Under the pieces are notes generated by a model. That model did no database searches and had not been told where the DNA came from. It saw only the letters and a program-made list of their open reading frames with translations. Source: Chromera velia (taxonomy: Eukaryota > Sar > Chromeraceae). Taken from it: a stretch of 20,469 nt of DNA. Within the stretch, counting starts at the first letter, position 1; each line of letters starts with the position of its first letter. Location: NCBI GenBank assembly GCA_018398765.1, contig JAHBMJ010001466.1:1-20469 (forward strand), written 5' to 3'. Below are positions 9,099-18,561 of this stretch, one piece after another. Position numbers and translations under genes: made by a program.

Positions 9099-9298
9099 GA
9101 GTCTCGGTGCAAACCGAGTAGGAGATAGGCATGCAAAGGGTGTTTATGTGCCGTCCCTGACCCCACTCATTCCTTGGCCTGCTTCGATATACTTTTATCC
9201 TCCTTCATCCTTTTCATGATCGTGAACGTTTTTCCATTCAAAAACAAAAAAAGGAATGAATTGATATACACTCTAGTGTGGACTAATTCCTAGACTAA
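8202..9298. other. AT-rich intergenic stretch
   Basis: Apart from the possible splice acceptor at its left edge, I see no gene here. It is strongly AT-rich between about 8310 and 8530, with runs of T and TTATTAT words, and includes the (ATT)n tract at 9048-9098. The short open frames have no recognisable motifs. Confidence 0.5.
9048..9098. repeat. (ATT)17 microsatellite
   Basis: There are 17 perfect ATT units. The tract is bracketed by GACTC on the left and GAGTC on the right, so the flanks are complementary and the tract could form the loop of a hairpin. Confidence 0.95.
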
Positions 9299-9306
9299 TT
9301 CAAACT
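9299..9306. repeat. 8-bp target duplication, left copy (TTCAAACT)
   Basis: Identical to 10284-10291. It directly precedes the left inverted repeat of the 9307-10283 element. Confidence 0.7.
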
Positions 9307-9446
9307 CTACTAGTACCCTGCAAGTTGCCAGGAACATGAAGGAATTTGAGGTAGGAATATGAGGTAGGAATATGAAGGAATACGTAGGATTATGCAGGAA
9401 TATGAAGTAGAAATCTATAGATGAAAATCGGTAGGAATTTGAATCA

Positions 9447-9620
9447 AAATTCCTAGCACCAGGAAATTAATATTTTCTTTCATATTAATTCCTACCCCAT
9501 ATTCCTGCATATTTCTTCATATTCCTACTCTGAATTCCTTCATATTCCTGTATATTCCTTCATATTCCTACCTATGTTTTTTATCAAATTCCTGCTGCTA
9601 GGAATTTTCATCTTAATTTC
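9447..9620. repeat. Nested inverted repeat inside the 9307-10283 element
   Basis: AAAATTCCTAGCACCAGGAA near 9457 is mirrored by TTCCTGCTGCTAGGAATTTT near 9590-9609. The loop is packed with TATTCCT(T/G)CATATTCC modules, the reverse complement of the arm modules. It looks like one element inserted in, or rearranged within, another of its own kind. Confidence 0.6.
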
Positions 9621-9684
9621 GTACTTCACAGGAATTTAATTTTTAAATTCCTATTAATTTTGACCTATAGATTCCTACCTCATA

Positions 9685-9954
9685 TTGCTGCATAGTGCGG
9701 TGGATGAGTTTCTAGGGAGGGCGGCGTTCAGAAGAAGAGTGTTCAAGGAAAGCCCAGGAAGGTCCATACCTGGAAGCTCGTTAGATAAAACAGTACTGGC
9801 ACAGAAATACGGAGTGATCACAAAAAGAAAGGGAGGAACGGAAAGAAGAAAAGAAGAATACAAGACCATCCTGGAAGCAATGGAAGCAGGAAGACAGCTG
9901 AGGGAGGGAAAAAGAGAAATCGCTGAGAGAAGAATGGAGAGAGGGCATGCATAA
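9685..9954 (+). CDS. Unrecognised open frame in the core of the DNA element (doubtful)
   Basis: The frame is open for about 89 codons but has no early ATG. The translation is rich in Arg, Lys and Glu and would form a coiled coil at its C-terminal half (ERRKEEYKTILEAMEAGRQ and so on). I recognise no domain. It may be the tail of a captured gene or an older element's ORF, or chance in purine-rich DNA. Following sequence (10070-10180) is GC-rich with several short stems (for example CCTCA/TGAGG) and no gene. Confidence 0.2.
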   Translation: MLHSAVDEFLGRAAFRRRVFKESPGRSIPGSSLDKTVLAQKYGVITKRKGGTERRKEEYKTILEAMEAGRQLREGKREIAERRMERGHA

Positions 9955-10283
9955 AGCCAAAGTGTCCTTTCGTCCTGTGTCATTGGATCGATTTTTGGAG
10001 TAGTCGCTTCTGAGCAGCCTATAGACTAAAGCATGCAAAGCGCAGACAGATTGTTGTTTGTTAGCAGCCTGGGAAACCAGGCGGGCCACGGGGTGTGGTC
10101 TGAGCCTCAGCGATGAGGTACACCCCCCTGCCGTTTGCGGGGGCGACCTCTATAAGACAAAACGGCGACAGTGCTCTAGGGTACCACTAATCACTAACTA
10201 ATAATCCTACATATTCCTACCCCATATTCCTTCATATTCCTACCCAAAATTCCTTCATATATTCCTGGCAACTTGCAGGGTAG

Positions 10284-10291
10284 TTCAAACT
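10284..10291. repeat. 8-bp target duplication, right copy (TTCAAACT)
   Basis: Identical to 9299-9306. It directly follows the right inverted repeat. Confidence 0.7.
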
Positions 10292-10548
10292 ATTCTTTTT
10301 ATGATTAAATTGTTCTAGGAATTGTTACACATAATCTAGCACACAATTTGTGTGTGTGTGACACAAAGATGTGTTCGGATGTCTTTTAATTGTAGGTTCT
10401 AGTATAGGTTTCATCTGCATTAAAAAGATGCTTCACGCCGGGGGCCAAGGGCCCAAGGCAAGCCAAACTCTTCTCTGCTTCACCCTTCAGCTACTCTAGC
10501 AGCTGCTGCATCGTCACGCGGAAGAGAGAGAGCACTGCTTTTGGAGCA

Positions 10549-10722
10549 ATGATGTCGTCAGCAACGTGGCAGGGAGAAATTTTGGGCACTGGAGGCAGGG
10601 GTAAAAAGAGCAGAGGCGGGAGCAGGGGGGGTGGGGAAGACGGTCACGATGGACAGAAAAGAGGGAAAAGAAAACGTTTTGATGATAATGAAGACTCGCC
10701 AGACGATGAAATGTCGTCATAG
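10549..10722 (+). CDS. Small basic-then-acidic protein, or last exon of an upstream gene
   Basis: ATGATG at 10549 starts a 57-codon frame ending TAG 10720-10722. The product has a Gly/Arg/Lys-rich centre (GGRGKKSRGGSRGGG), a nuclear-localisation-like KRGKRKR and an acidic tail (DDNEDSPDDE). That layout is common at the C-termini of nuclear or RNA-binding proteins. The frame is also open upstream to 10408, and TTTTAATTGTAG at about 10384-10395 could be a splice acceptor, so this may be a terminal exon. No family was recognised. It lies tail-to-tail with the cystine-knot gene, about 70 bp away. Confidence 0.3.
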   Translation: MMSSATWQGEILGTGGRGKKSRGGSRGGGEDGHDGQKRGKRKRFDDNEDSPDDEMSS

Positions 10723-10791
10723 ATTAGATGATTTGAGCCTTCGTCCCAGAATGATCGATGACGTCACGGTAACCGCTGTGCATATGATTTG

Positions 10792-11230
10792 ACATACATT
10801 GTTCAAGCAGTGTCAAGAGCAACACTCTGTCCCGCTCTGGCAGGGCGTCCAGAAGTCAAGACACCCCCCTTCTTTCTTTGTTTGATCGAGTTGAAACCGG
10901 CTGAGGGTTGACAAACATTCTTAGAGCATCGTCCAGAGCAGCATTCCGCCTCGTCCTCGCAGTACACCCAGAGGGGAACGCACTCGGCTCGCGTCGATGT
11001 GATTTGGTTAAAAGCGGCGGAGGCTCGACAGACATGTTGGACACATTGTTCAGAGCAGCAGTCTTCGTTGTAGGTGCAGTAGGCATAGTGAGGAAGGCAG
11101 AAGTCGATATCGACCCGTGTCTCCCCTTGCAGCTTCAACAGCTCCTTGCCCCTCAGACTCACACCGGAGACGGAGTCTCTGACCCGACGATAGCCGCCAG
11201 GACCGTCCCGAGAAGAAAGAGCCACTGCAT
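10792..11230 (-). pseudogene. Secreted protein with three tandem cystine-knot (knottin-type) modules, frame-broken
   Basis: The minus-strand ATG at 11230 begins a clear signal peptide (MQWLFLLGTVLAAIVGS; 23 codons before TGA at 11159). Downstream are three cysteine modules with the same spacing, C-x6-C-x5-CC-x3-C-x4-C, typical of inhibitor cystine knots. Module 1 is at 11028-11099, module 2 at 10911-10982 and module 3 at 10792-10863, with a period of 117-119 bases. Modules 1 and 2 share one frame. The signal peptide and module 3 are each in other frames, and module 3 has an in-frame TGA (10813-10815). The first break could be a very short intron (donor GTGTGAGT at 11164, acceptor at 11121, 44 nt) or a base loss. 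The second lies at a G6 run. Secretion and a disulphide-stapled fold are inferred. Activity (inhibitor, defence, toxin-like or structural) cannot be told. It is either decayed or affected by homopolymer errors. Confidence 0.65.
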
Positions 11231-11312
11231 TACCCCCTTCTGCATCGTCAAGCGATCGCCACCAGTCAAAGAGCGGGGCTTGGTCGAAGCCCTGCTCGAT
11301 TGTCGGCAGCAA

Positions 11313-12316
11313 GCCTCGCTTAATTCTCTTCTCTGTCAGTCAAGGCAAAGACTTCGCCTGGGATACGTTAAGTGTCTCTCGTTGGGTGAGACAGAAGCGG
11401 GGCTGCGTCAAGGCACGCGATCTCCCTGAGTCTCCGTCACAGAATCTGTCACTGAGCAGAGCTGCTGCGTCACTTTCTCTTCCCCTATTTGTTTTTAATC
11501 ATACCTTGAGGCAGTCTCTTTTTATCTCTCTTCAATCACACGTCAGTGAGATCTATATGTTGAACATGCGCACACCGAGTCTGTCGTCAACAATCATGAA
11601 AAAAAGTCTCAGAGATAGACAGGCAGCTGGACATGACTGAGATCCTGTCTGGATATATGGCAAAAGGGAAAAACGTGTCACTCGAATTAAGTCTGATTCT
11701 CTTCAAAGAGCTAATCGATATGATGATTCAGATCATCGATCTGGGTACGTTTGCAAGCTAGCTCCAGCCACGCATGCTCCATGCATGCAGACAAGCCGTC
11801 TCTTGCATCTGACGCACGCAAGCGTGCGAACGACCCCGGAAAGCGCGAAATCCATCCTTCTCCGTACACCGCAACGGATAAGTGCCCCCCCAACTTTCCG
11901 GTGCTTTCCGGGGCCTTTTTATGGCATTGTATGCGAGCAGCAAGGTTCATCGCTCGTCAACTGAATCTTAGAATAGGTGCAGCAGTACAAAAGGCCCTTA
12001 GAACCAAAAAAAGAACATAATACTGAAAATATTAAAGTACTGTCATAAAATATTCTGTCGTCTTTATCTCTAATCTACATTTCTCTTTCTTTTTACCAAA
12101 TCATCTCTTTATCTTTATCTTATATCCCTCCTTCTTTTCACCACTGCCTTCATCACCGACAGTTTAGGGTATGAAAAAATAATCTTTCTTTCTCTATGTT
12201 GTGATCTTATTTCTGTATTATTCTTCTGTTCTCTTCTATGCTCTGGCGTGCATGTTCGTACGGACGTGAAGATTAAGTACCCCACAAACCTGTGGGCCGC
12301 ACGCGGATGAGCTACT
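11313..12316. other. Intergenic stretch without recognised features
   Basis: I see no gene. The left part (to about 11640) is of mixed composition, perhaps the 5' flank of the minus-strand cystine-knot gene. 11740-11830 has several CATGC words, including TGCATGCA at 11782. 12000-12240 is a pyrimidine-rich, AT-rich stretch. Confidence 0.45.
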
Positions 12317-12324
12317 GCGACTAC

Positions 12325-12884
12325 CTAGGGGGCAGCACTTCTGGCTGATATAACCAAAAAAAGTAAAAATTTTATTAGATTTTTTAGTAACCAAACATTT
12401 TTCAGGTGCGGCGTGACGAGTTACTTTGAAAAAACATAAAACTTTGGTAGGGGTTATTTGTTTTATTATAGGTTATGGAGGTTAAATACATGTCACTTCG
12501 TGATGTTACGGGTTACTTGGTTAGAGACCATTTTAGGTCAGTAACCATCATTCAACGTCCATCTTAAAAAGTGTTTAAAACTTGTTTAAAACATGTTTAA
12601 AGACTTTATAGTGGATGGTTACTCATTTTTTATTAGGGGTCAAAAATGGTTATAAATTACTCGGTTAGAGGCCTTTTTATCAAATGTTGAAGCAACACAT
12701 CGAAATTATGTAATTGTTCAAGAACCATTAAGTGTTTCAAGCTTATTAAGATATTTTTAGAAGTAACTTAAGCTAAACAATCGATTGGTAACACTTTTAA
12801 GGTGCTAGCTTAATGATACATATAGAGGCGGGTGTTAAAACCACTTAATATTTTTAGTAACCATCCTGAAGTGCTGCCCCCTAG
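12325..12884. mobile_element. MITE with 17-bp terminal inverted repeats
   Basis: CTAGGGGGCAGCACTTC (12325-12341) is matched exactly in reverse complement by GAAGTGCTGCCCCCTAG (12868-12884). The AT-rich interior is about 525 bp, with TTTTTAGTAACCA words near both ends in the same orientation and no ORF of note. Flanks read GCGACTAC on the left and GCGACTGT on the right, so a target duplication of 6 bp, or of 8 bp with two changes, is likely. Termini and size suggest a hAT-related MITE. Confidence 0.75.
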
Positions 12885-12892
12885 GCGACTGT

Positions 12893-13641
12893 GCAGCTGA
12901 CTTGGATCACAGAAGTCGACAGAGAGAGTGATGCACACAGCCATGTAGCATATGTCAAAGTTAAGCCCCTTTACAATACTTCTTTACAAGCAACCCTGCA
13001 GCCAATCGATGCAAACATAAAGACACCTAAAGATGACTGTTTGACAGCAGTCAAAACTGGTCGTATCACTAACAGCCAAGCATGCATACATGCATGAACA
13101 CAGATTGACTAAACCAGATCTAGAGACAATGTGTATAGAAATGAACAGCTATGATAATCTGATTATAGATAACCGTTCTTGACAACCGTCTACCCTTACT
13201 CAACAATATACAGTACTTACTGTCTCACTGCCGTCTCGCCGTTACGATATACGCCGACACACGCAGCCTCGCACCTCTGCACGCACATTCCGCGTGCGCG
13301 ATTTTTATTTCTTAAGGCACTAACTAATATCTCTTACTGCTGCACCTATTCTAAGATTTAGCGGGTTCATCAGTGCGCAGCGTCAGCGTGCAAAGGGGCT
13401 CTCGGGTAGAATGTTTTGTAAGTACCCCCCGCTTCGCTTTCCAAGGTCATGAAGCTTGATCTGCATGCGCCTTGCATCGGAGACACGCTTTGAATTCTTG
13501 AAAATTTTGAAGGTGAAGGATACTCAAAAACATATTCTACCTCTGTGATGCAGTTTCTGTACGTTAAACTAAAACTTATAGAGTTTCTTCTACAATCATT
13601 CACACTGTTTGCCTTTTCCTACCTTTTCCATTGAGTGTTAC
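12893..13641. other. Intergenic stretch, nothing recognised
   Basis: No coding or RNA feature is supported. Composition is mixed; short open frames lack ATG or motifs. A TGCATGC word is at about 13464. Confidence 0.45.
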
Positions 13642-15225
13642 CAGGGGGCACCAAAAAATTTTCCTACCCCACAGTGTGGGATAAGCTCAGCTAACCCGCC
13701 CTCCCCCCCCCCCTCTGGGTCCCATTTGACCATGAGTCTATTTGTTATGAACAATCCCCCCCCCTTATATCCCATCTAGGGTATGACACTCTACGGACGA
13801 TCCCTAACTACATATGTAGTTCCTACAACTTTTTTGATGAAAAAATAAAACGTTAACCTAATTTACAAACTTTAAAAAGCAAAAGAACCCTAAAGAACTA
13901 CTAATTAGAGTATAGGTCTAAGGTTCAAGTAAGTTCTAAGTGGTTATAGTTGGTTTTAAGGTTGGTGTTACTTCCGGTTCTGGTCATTGGTTCATGAACC
14001 GAATGAACAGAGACAAGAACTATTAGAACTTTTTTGAACCAGAAGGAACCCAATCAAAACCATGAGAACCGGGCTTGAACCATCCAAACCAAGCTCTTAA
14101 CTGATGATTTAGCTCTCCATAATCGATCAGACTCATGTATGATGGTCAATCAGAGTCATGCATGACCAGACAAATGACATAAATGATCTTAGTCAATCTC
14201 AGACGGTTAAATAAAGCAGAATAAATCGAATCGGTCCCCGCGCGAACGCAAAAACAATGGCCAGACAGATAGAACGAGGCAAGGGCTTAGCTCAGGGCAA
14301 TAGGGATCCATCTTTTGTTAATGATCAATGTAACAAAGGGGCATGTATGTGATGAGGCGGACACAAAATGAATGAAGGGCTAAGCTTCGTCAAAAGCAAA
14401 AGCAGATGAAGAACGGCTTGTCATGAGACAGTGAGAGATGCAAATGAAGAACAGCGTTGGTGAAGTCGTTGCATGCAAGTGGAAGGGGAGAGATAGGAAT
14501 GAATGGTACATTTCAAAAGTTATTGACCTAGTTGACCTAAGTGATAAACATCCTGTTACGAAAAAAGGGAGGAGTATTGGGTTGTCTCGAGTTGCACACA
14601 TTATCGAAAACAAGCATCTCTCTGCCCGTGTGATTTCATATGAATCGACTACCATTTCAGTGAATGAAAATTCTAATGCTGTTGTTTTTTCTCTTTTGAC
14701 AATGCGCCGTTCATGTATGCCTCAATTAGACGACATTCCAATCAGTCACATTTTTTTTTTTGTTCATGAGGCCGTTGTGGTTGAAGATGGTCTGAGAGTT
14801 AAGACTGAAGAGCTTGCACGTCTTGAAACAGCCTTTCAAGAGTCAGAAGAGCAGTTTGATGACAGCTAAATGTATAGAAAGTGTACAGAAAGTTGGTTCT
14901 TATCGGTTCCAGCTAGTTCAGGTGAGTTCTGTTTTGAGTTCGTGAACGACCCTTCTAGATATTTTGGAACTTTACCTGGCACCTAGCAGTTTTTTTGCCA
15001 GAACTGAAAAGATTTACAAGCTAGTGACTCTATTTATATTGCAATGTGGTTCTTTTTGGCTCAGAACCACAAAAAACATACTTTTAGAGTGTAAGTTTTT
15101 GTTTAAAACCCTAGGGGGGGGAGGTTATAATTAATTTTTATTTTTTTAGTGTCATACCCTAGTATCCCATACTGTGGGATAAACAAATTTTTTTATGCTA
15201 GTTTTTGTGCCCTACTGCCCCCTCA
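13642..15225. mobile_element. Inverted-repeat-bounded DNA element carrying an ORF
   Basis: The left end CAGGGGGCA (13642) faces the right end TGCCCCCTC (15217-15225). Further in, CCCACAGTGTGGG (13668-13680) faces TATCCCATACTGTGGGATA (15163-15181). CTAGGGTATGACACT (13776-13790) is matched perfectly in reverse by AGTGTCATACCCTAG (15148-15162). The left arm has about 85 bp extra (C-rich) between these blocks. Both arms then carry many GAACC/GGTTC words (about 13890-14100 and 14890-14960), like the subterminal repeats of hAT elements. No clean target duplication is seen. The outer bases YAGGGGGCA are shared with the MITE at 12325. Confidence 0.6.
14438..14869 (+). CDS. Unrecognised 143-residue protein inside the inverted-repeat element
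   Basis: ATG 14438 (a second ATG follows at 14444) opens a frame that ends at TAA 14867-14869. A TGA lies just upstream in frame, so the start is near here unless an intron precedes it. The N-terminal part, VGEVVACKWKGRDRNEWYISKV, resembles the beta-barrel start of Tudor- or PWWP-like modules (basic/aromatic, WYxxKV). That is only an impression. The middle is mixed and the C-terminus is acidic (ETAFQESEEQFDDS). Its position between the two arms suggests the element carries it. It could be a transposase remnant, an accessory protein or a captured host exon. Confidence 0.4.
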   Translation: MQMKNSVGEVVACKWKGRDRNEWYISKVIDLVDLSDKHPVTKKGRSIGLSRVAHIIENKHLSARVISYESTTISVNENSNAVVFSLLTMRRSCMPQLDDIPISHIFFFVHEAVVVEDGLRVKTEELARLETAFQESEEQFDDS

Positions 15226-16996
15226 GGAGAATCAGAATGCTTTCCCTAGTCTTTCTCTGAAGACCAGTTCAAATTTTAATTATCAAGTCTCCGACGACGG
15301 CAAAACAGTGAAGAGTAGTGAAGAGACTGCTTCCTACCCCATAGCTTACTTGAATCTTCAATTTAAACTTCAAATTTCGCAGTTCACTGCCCGTGCCAGT
15401 CCTTTTCATTCTTGAATAAGTTGAATTTGAAAAACCATGACGGGCCGAAGAAATATTCAAACTCTGATAATTAATTACATTTCGATCCAGTTACTTTTAC
15501 TAGATTTACTTACAATTTAACTCTATTTGAATCTTAAACTTAACGATCCATTTTTAAATATTTTTTATATTTATAACAATCTATAATTCAATATATATGT
15601 ACCATGCAAAATTTATTTTTTTTTCTTTGATACTCATATTGTGCACTTCAACTCCATATTGAAGATATTAATAAATGAAATCTAAAAATCAAGTGTCAGA
15701 GTCAATTCGTTTCGTAGTTGCCAATTGGTTTGAGTGAAATGGTTTTCCATCTTTTTAACCCTGCCCAAATCAGAGAAGGGTTCATGAAGGGCCCAGATTC
15801 AAGGGATGGATTGAGAATCCCGGCTGAAATCCAAGCAGCCTAGTCTGAGCTCAAAAGGGCGACGGTCTAAAACTGATATTTGTTTTTCATCCATTTTATG
15901 GACTACTGCGATGACACCCAAGATGACACCCAGAGAGTCATGCAACAAGACCGCCACACTGAACCTCAGGCTGTCGAGTTGCCTACTATTAAAGAAGCTA
16001 CTGACAGACGCTTGCACTAATAGATCAAACGCAGTCCAAATCGAATCGGGTGTATGTCTCTGAGGTTCTTTCTTTATAGACCCTTTTCCCCCTCTCTAGC
16101 TGTCTGTATGGGAATTAAGTGTTGGATTGGATATAGGAAAAGACGAGCTAGGTGCAGGAACGGATGAGGTATGCATGGGGAAAGGAACGGGAAGAATAAG
16201 GAGTGGAGGATGGAAAGAACGCACGCACCATGCACGGAAAGAAAGAAAGAAAGTACGATGACAGAATGAAAAGGGAATGAAAAATCCGATAGGACAAGCA
16301 AGTAGCAGGAATAAAATGAACAAAGGGGGGGAAGAAGCAAAAAAAAACATAAACGAAAGAGAGGGGAGAGACATAAAGAAATGCAGACAAGGCCAAAAAA
16401 AGAAGAGAGAAGAGCTAGAGGAAATGAGGAGAGGAGGGAAAGAAAAAGAGCAAGCGACCCCAACGACAACACAAACAAGACCGATGACAGGAACTAATAC
16501 AGACCCACAAAGATTTTGGATGACAAGAAAGGATCGAAGAAAACATAGAGGGATCCTCTAAGAGAGCCTGTACGTCTGCCCGTAGATCTACCTCCCCATC
16601 AATCCATTTACCAACCTTGTTCCCTAACGCAATCGATCAGCCGACTGCAAGATATCCAGCCACGTCGCACGGATGGATGGATGGATGGATGGATGGATGG
16701 ATGGGTGGGTGGGTGGATTATATATCCTGTGTCCATCCGGAACACAACAAACGGGCAACCAACCCCAGGACAAATAACATACCTCCATAAATACGCACTA
16801 CATGGCATGGAGAGTGAAGACGGCCTTGCCTGCCTGCGCGTAGCTCGTTGGATTCAAATAGAAGAATGAAAAAGAAAACCTAAAGCAAAGCATCAATCTG
16901 CCACTCAATCCATTGCAGGGCAACAATTGAGACAAGGGAATTAGGGCGGCTAGGGACAAAGACAATTAAAGACAAACAACAGAGAAAGAAAGTAAG
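15226..16996. other. Intergenic stretch with low-complexity tracts
   Basis: No gene is supported. AT-rich at 15420-15720. From about 16130 to 16480 the plus strand is strikingly purine-rich (GGAA, GAAAGAAAG, AAGAAGAGAGAAG), which produces long but low-complexity open frames on both strands. The (GGAT)n tract follows at 16671. The part next to 16997 should include the 3' untranslated region of the minus-strand PhyH gene; no clear poly(A) signal was identified. Confidence 0.5.
16671..16717. repeat. (GGAT)n microsatellite grading into (GGGT)n
   Basis: About eight GGAT units are followed by three GGGT units and a final GGAT. Confidence 0.9.
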
Positions 16997-18561
16997 TCAA
17001 AGCAGTGAGCGCATCGGCGACATCCCATCCACCTGGCCGATGAAAGGAGGGTGCACACTGTACCCAAGCATGGATTTCATTGCATCGCTGCGTTTGCGTG
17101 CCATCTCCTTGGACACAGCCAAGAATTGGTTCTCCTGCGTCCTCAGAAACGGCTCGCAGTACTGCGTCGTGAAGGCAGTGCGAGGGATCTCCGTCTCGTT
17201 CCGACCCCCTCCATGCCAGAGAGTGCTGAGAAAAAACACGCAGCTGCCCGCAGGCATCTTCACAGAGACGGGAGAAAGAGAGTACCCTTCAGGCGGGTTC
17301 TCTGGCGTCGCCCCTTCCCCCCAGAGATGCGACTGGGGCCACACGACAGTGGACCCGTTGGCCTCTGTGAAGTCGTCGATGGCCCATATGGTAGCGGCGC
17401 CCAGGGCCTTTCGGGGCCGGGGAAAGGGGATGAAGCCGTCGTCAATATGGAGTATTTGGGGCTTCTCGTGGGGGTAGATGCGAATCACCTGCATGCATGC
17501 AGAGTCGATTGATGCACATGGCATTTTGTAGCGCAGTTGTTAGTCAGTCCACTCTGTAAAAAGTCAGCACGTTAGTCTGTTGCAGTACTCTCGGGGGTAT
17601 ATGCGTTTTCTTTCATACAGAATTCTTTCATACATGAAAAGAAAATGCATACAAAGTCTGTTGCAGTACTCTCGGGGGTATATGCGAGTGACCTGTGTGA
17701 TGCTGAGGCGAAGAAATGTGCACGCAGGTTTTGAAAGGCCAACAAAGCGTTGAGTGATGCTGGCATTCGGAGATTCGTTTGCAAATTTGCGGTTTGAAGG
17801 CGTGAGTATATGGCGACAGAGAAAGAAAGAAAAGGATGGATAATATAAAACGATGACGCAACCCAATAAGCATTCGATTCTACGTTAGGAACCTGGAGGG
17901 TTGCAGTTCTCATTGAAACCAGTCAATCAATCCACTGATTGTTCGCTGAGATCATTGGCTTCATACTGGATGGATTGAATACAAGACACACGAAAAGAGG
18001 GAAAACTGAGCCATGCAGCCGGCGCTCTAGCTTGTGAGAATGGACGTCAAAGGCCGGCAGACCTCGTGCAAAGGTTGAGAAGGAGAAAGAGTGAGTGCCC
18101 AGGAACACATCGATGCCATTACCGGCTGTATGACTGACCTGTGCCATTGAGAGAAGGAAGTTGGGGAGAAGGAAGTAATTCAACAGAGCCATTACCCTCG
18201 GGTGTTCGATCAGAGGGTCGAAGGCCACGGTCTTGCCGGCAATCGAGTACACGCGGCGCGTCTTGTGTCCCTCAAAGTTATTCCTCCCATCCCAACGCAT
18301 GTAGTCCTCGATAGAGTCGGCCATCGCCTTCATCTGGCGGGGAGTGAAGAGATTCTCAAAAATAATGTAGCCGTCTCGTTCTACAGTGGCCACGTCTCGT
18401 GCGAGCTGTTCCGAGTCGACAACCGCTGGAGGACGGTACATACGGTGCCTAGAGCTGAGATCCTGTCTGATGAGGTCCACGGCTCTCTGCACATCTCGGG
18501 AGGTCTTGTACTGTTTGTCAGAAACTTCCGTTGATGCGGTCTTCGAAGCGGGATTCGACAT
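16997..18561 (-). CDS. Phytanoyl-CoA dioxygenase (PhyH) family protein, two exons
   Basis: Exon 1 is 18561-18139 (141 codons from ATG), exon 2 is 17488-16997 (163 codons plus TGA), giving 304 residues, a normal length for the family. The intron donor is CAG|GTCAGT, the acceptor TGCATGCAG|GTG, both phase 0, so the frame is kept. The non-haem iron facial triad is visible: H155-x-D157 (in LHIDDGF) and H233 (in LWHGGGRNE). R244 (EIPR) is the likely 2-oxoglutarate anchor. Other family blocks are KALGAATIWAIDDFTEANGSTVV and PQSHLWG; ERDGYIIFENLF in exon 1 is the usual N-terminal strand. Such enzymes hydroxylate small lipids or metabolites using Fe(II), O2 and 2-oxoglutarate; the substrate is unknown. 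No signal peptide and no C-terminal SKL-type peroxisomal tag (it ends RSLL). All glutamines use CAA/CAG and none TAA/TAG, indicating the standard code. Confidence 0.9.
17489..18138 (-). other. Intron of the PhyH-family gene
   Basis: 650 bp, GT...AG. It contains a perfect 32-bp direct repeat (17574-17605 and 17655-17686). One copy sits in a stretch that resembles the spliced exon 1/exon 2 junction (see the repeat entry). Stop codons occur in all minus-strand frames, so it is not retained coding sequence. Confidence 0.8.
17574..17686. repeat. 32-bp direct repeat resembling the start of PhyH exon 2
   Basis: Positions 17574-17605 and 17655-17686 are identical over 32 bp, including CTCTCGGGGGTATATGCG. 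On the minus strand the right copy with its flank reads LSITQ-VTRIYPRE, matching the gene's own junction LLSMAQ-VIRIYPHE but with no intron between. The likeness covers about 26 bases around exon 2's first codons at good identity and fades on both sides. Confidence 0.55.

Larger units (their letters stand above)
9307..10283. mobile_element. Non-autonomous DNA transposon with long modular terminal inverted repeats
   Basis: The ends are inverted copies: CTAC(TAGTAC)CCTGCAAG... at 9307 and ...CTTGCAGGGTAG ending at 10283. The match continues inward through GTTGCCAGGAA and tandem GGAATATGAAGG-type modules for about 85 bp. The left end has six extra bases (TAGTAC). TTCAAACT at 9299-9306 is repeated at 10284-10291, an 8-bp target duplication as made by hAT-type transposases. 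Inside lie further inverted copies of the same modules (about 9440-9620) and a core (9690-10195) unlike the arms. There is no transposase. Assignment to hAT rests only on the 8-bp duplication. Confidence 0.75.

Noticed and set aside
15226..15415. Possible exon after CCCCCTCAG at the right end of the 13642-15225 element
   Set aside because: The acceptor-like sequence is the transposon terminus itself, and the short translation has no recognisable features or partner exon.
16074..16561. Overlapping open frames on both strands (hydrophobic on minus, Lys/Glu-rich on plus)
   Set aside because: They follow directly from a purine-rich strand. Composition is low-complexity with no motif, so the purine asymmetry explains them.
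17040..17512. Plus-strand open frames opposite PhyH exon 2
   Set aside because: They are antisense to an exon with the full iron-binding triad and correct splice phase.
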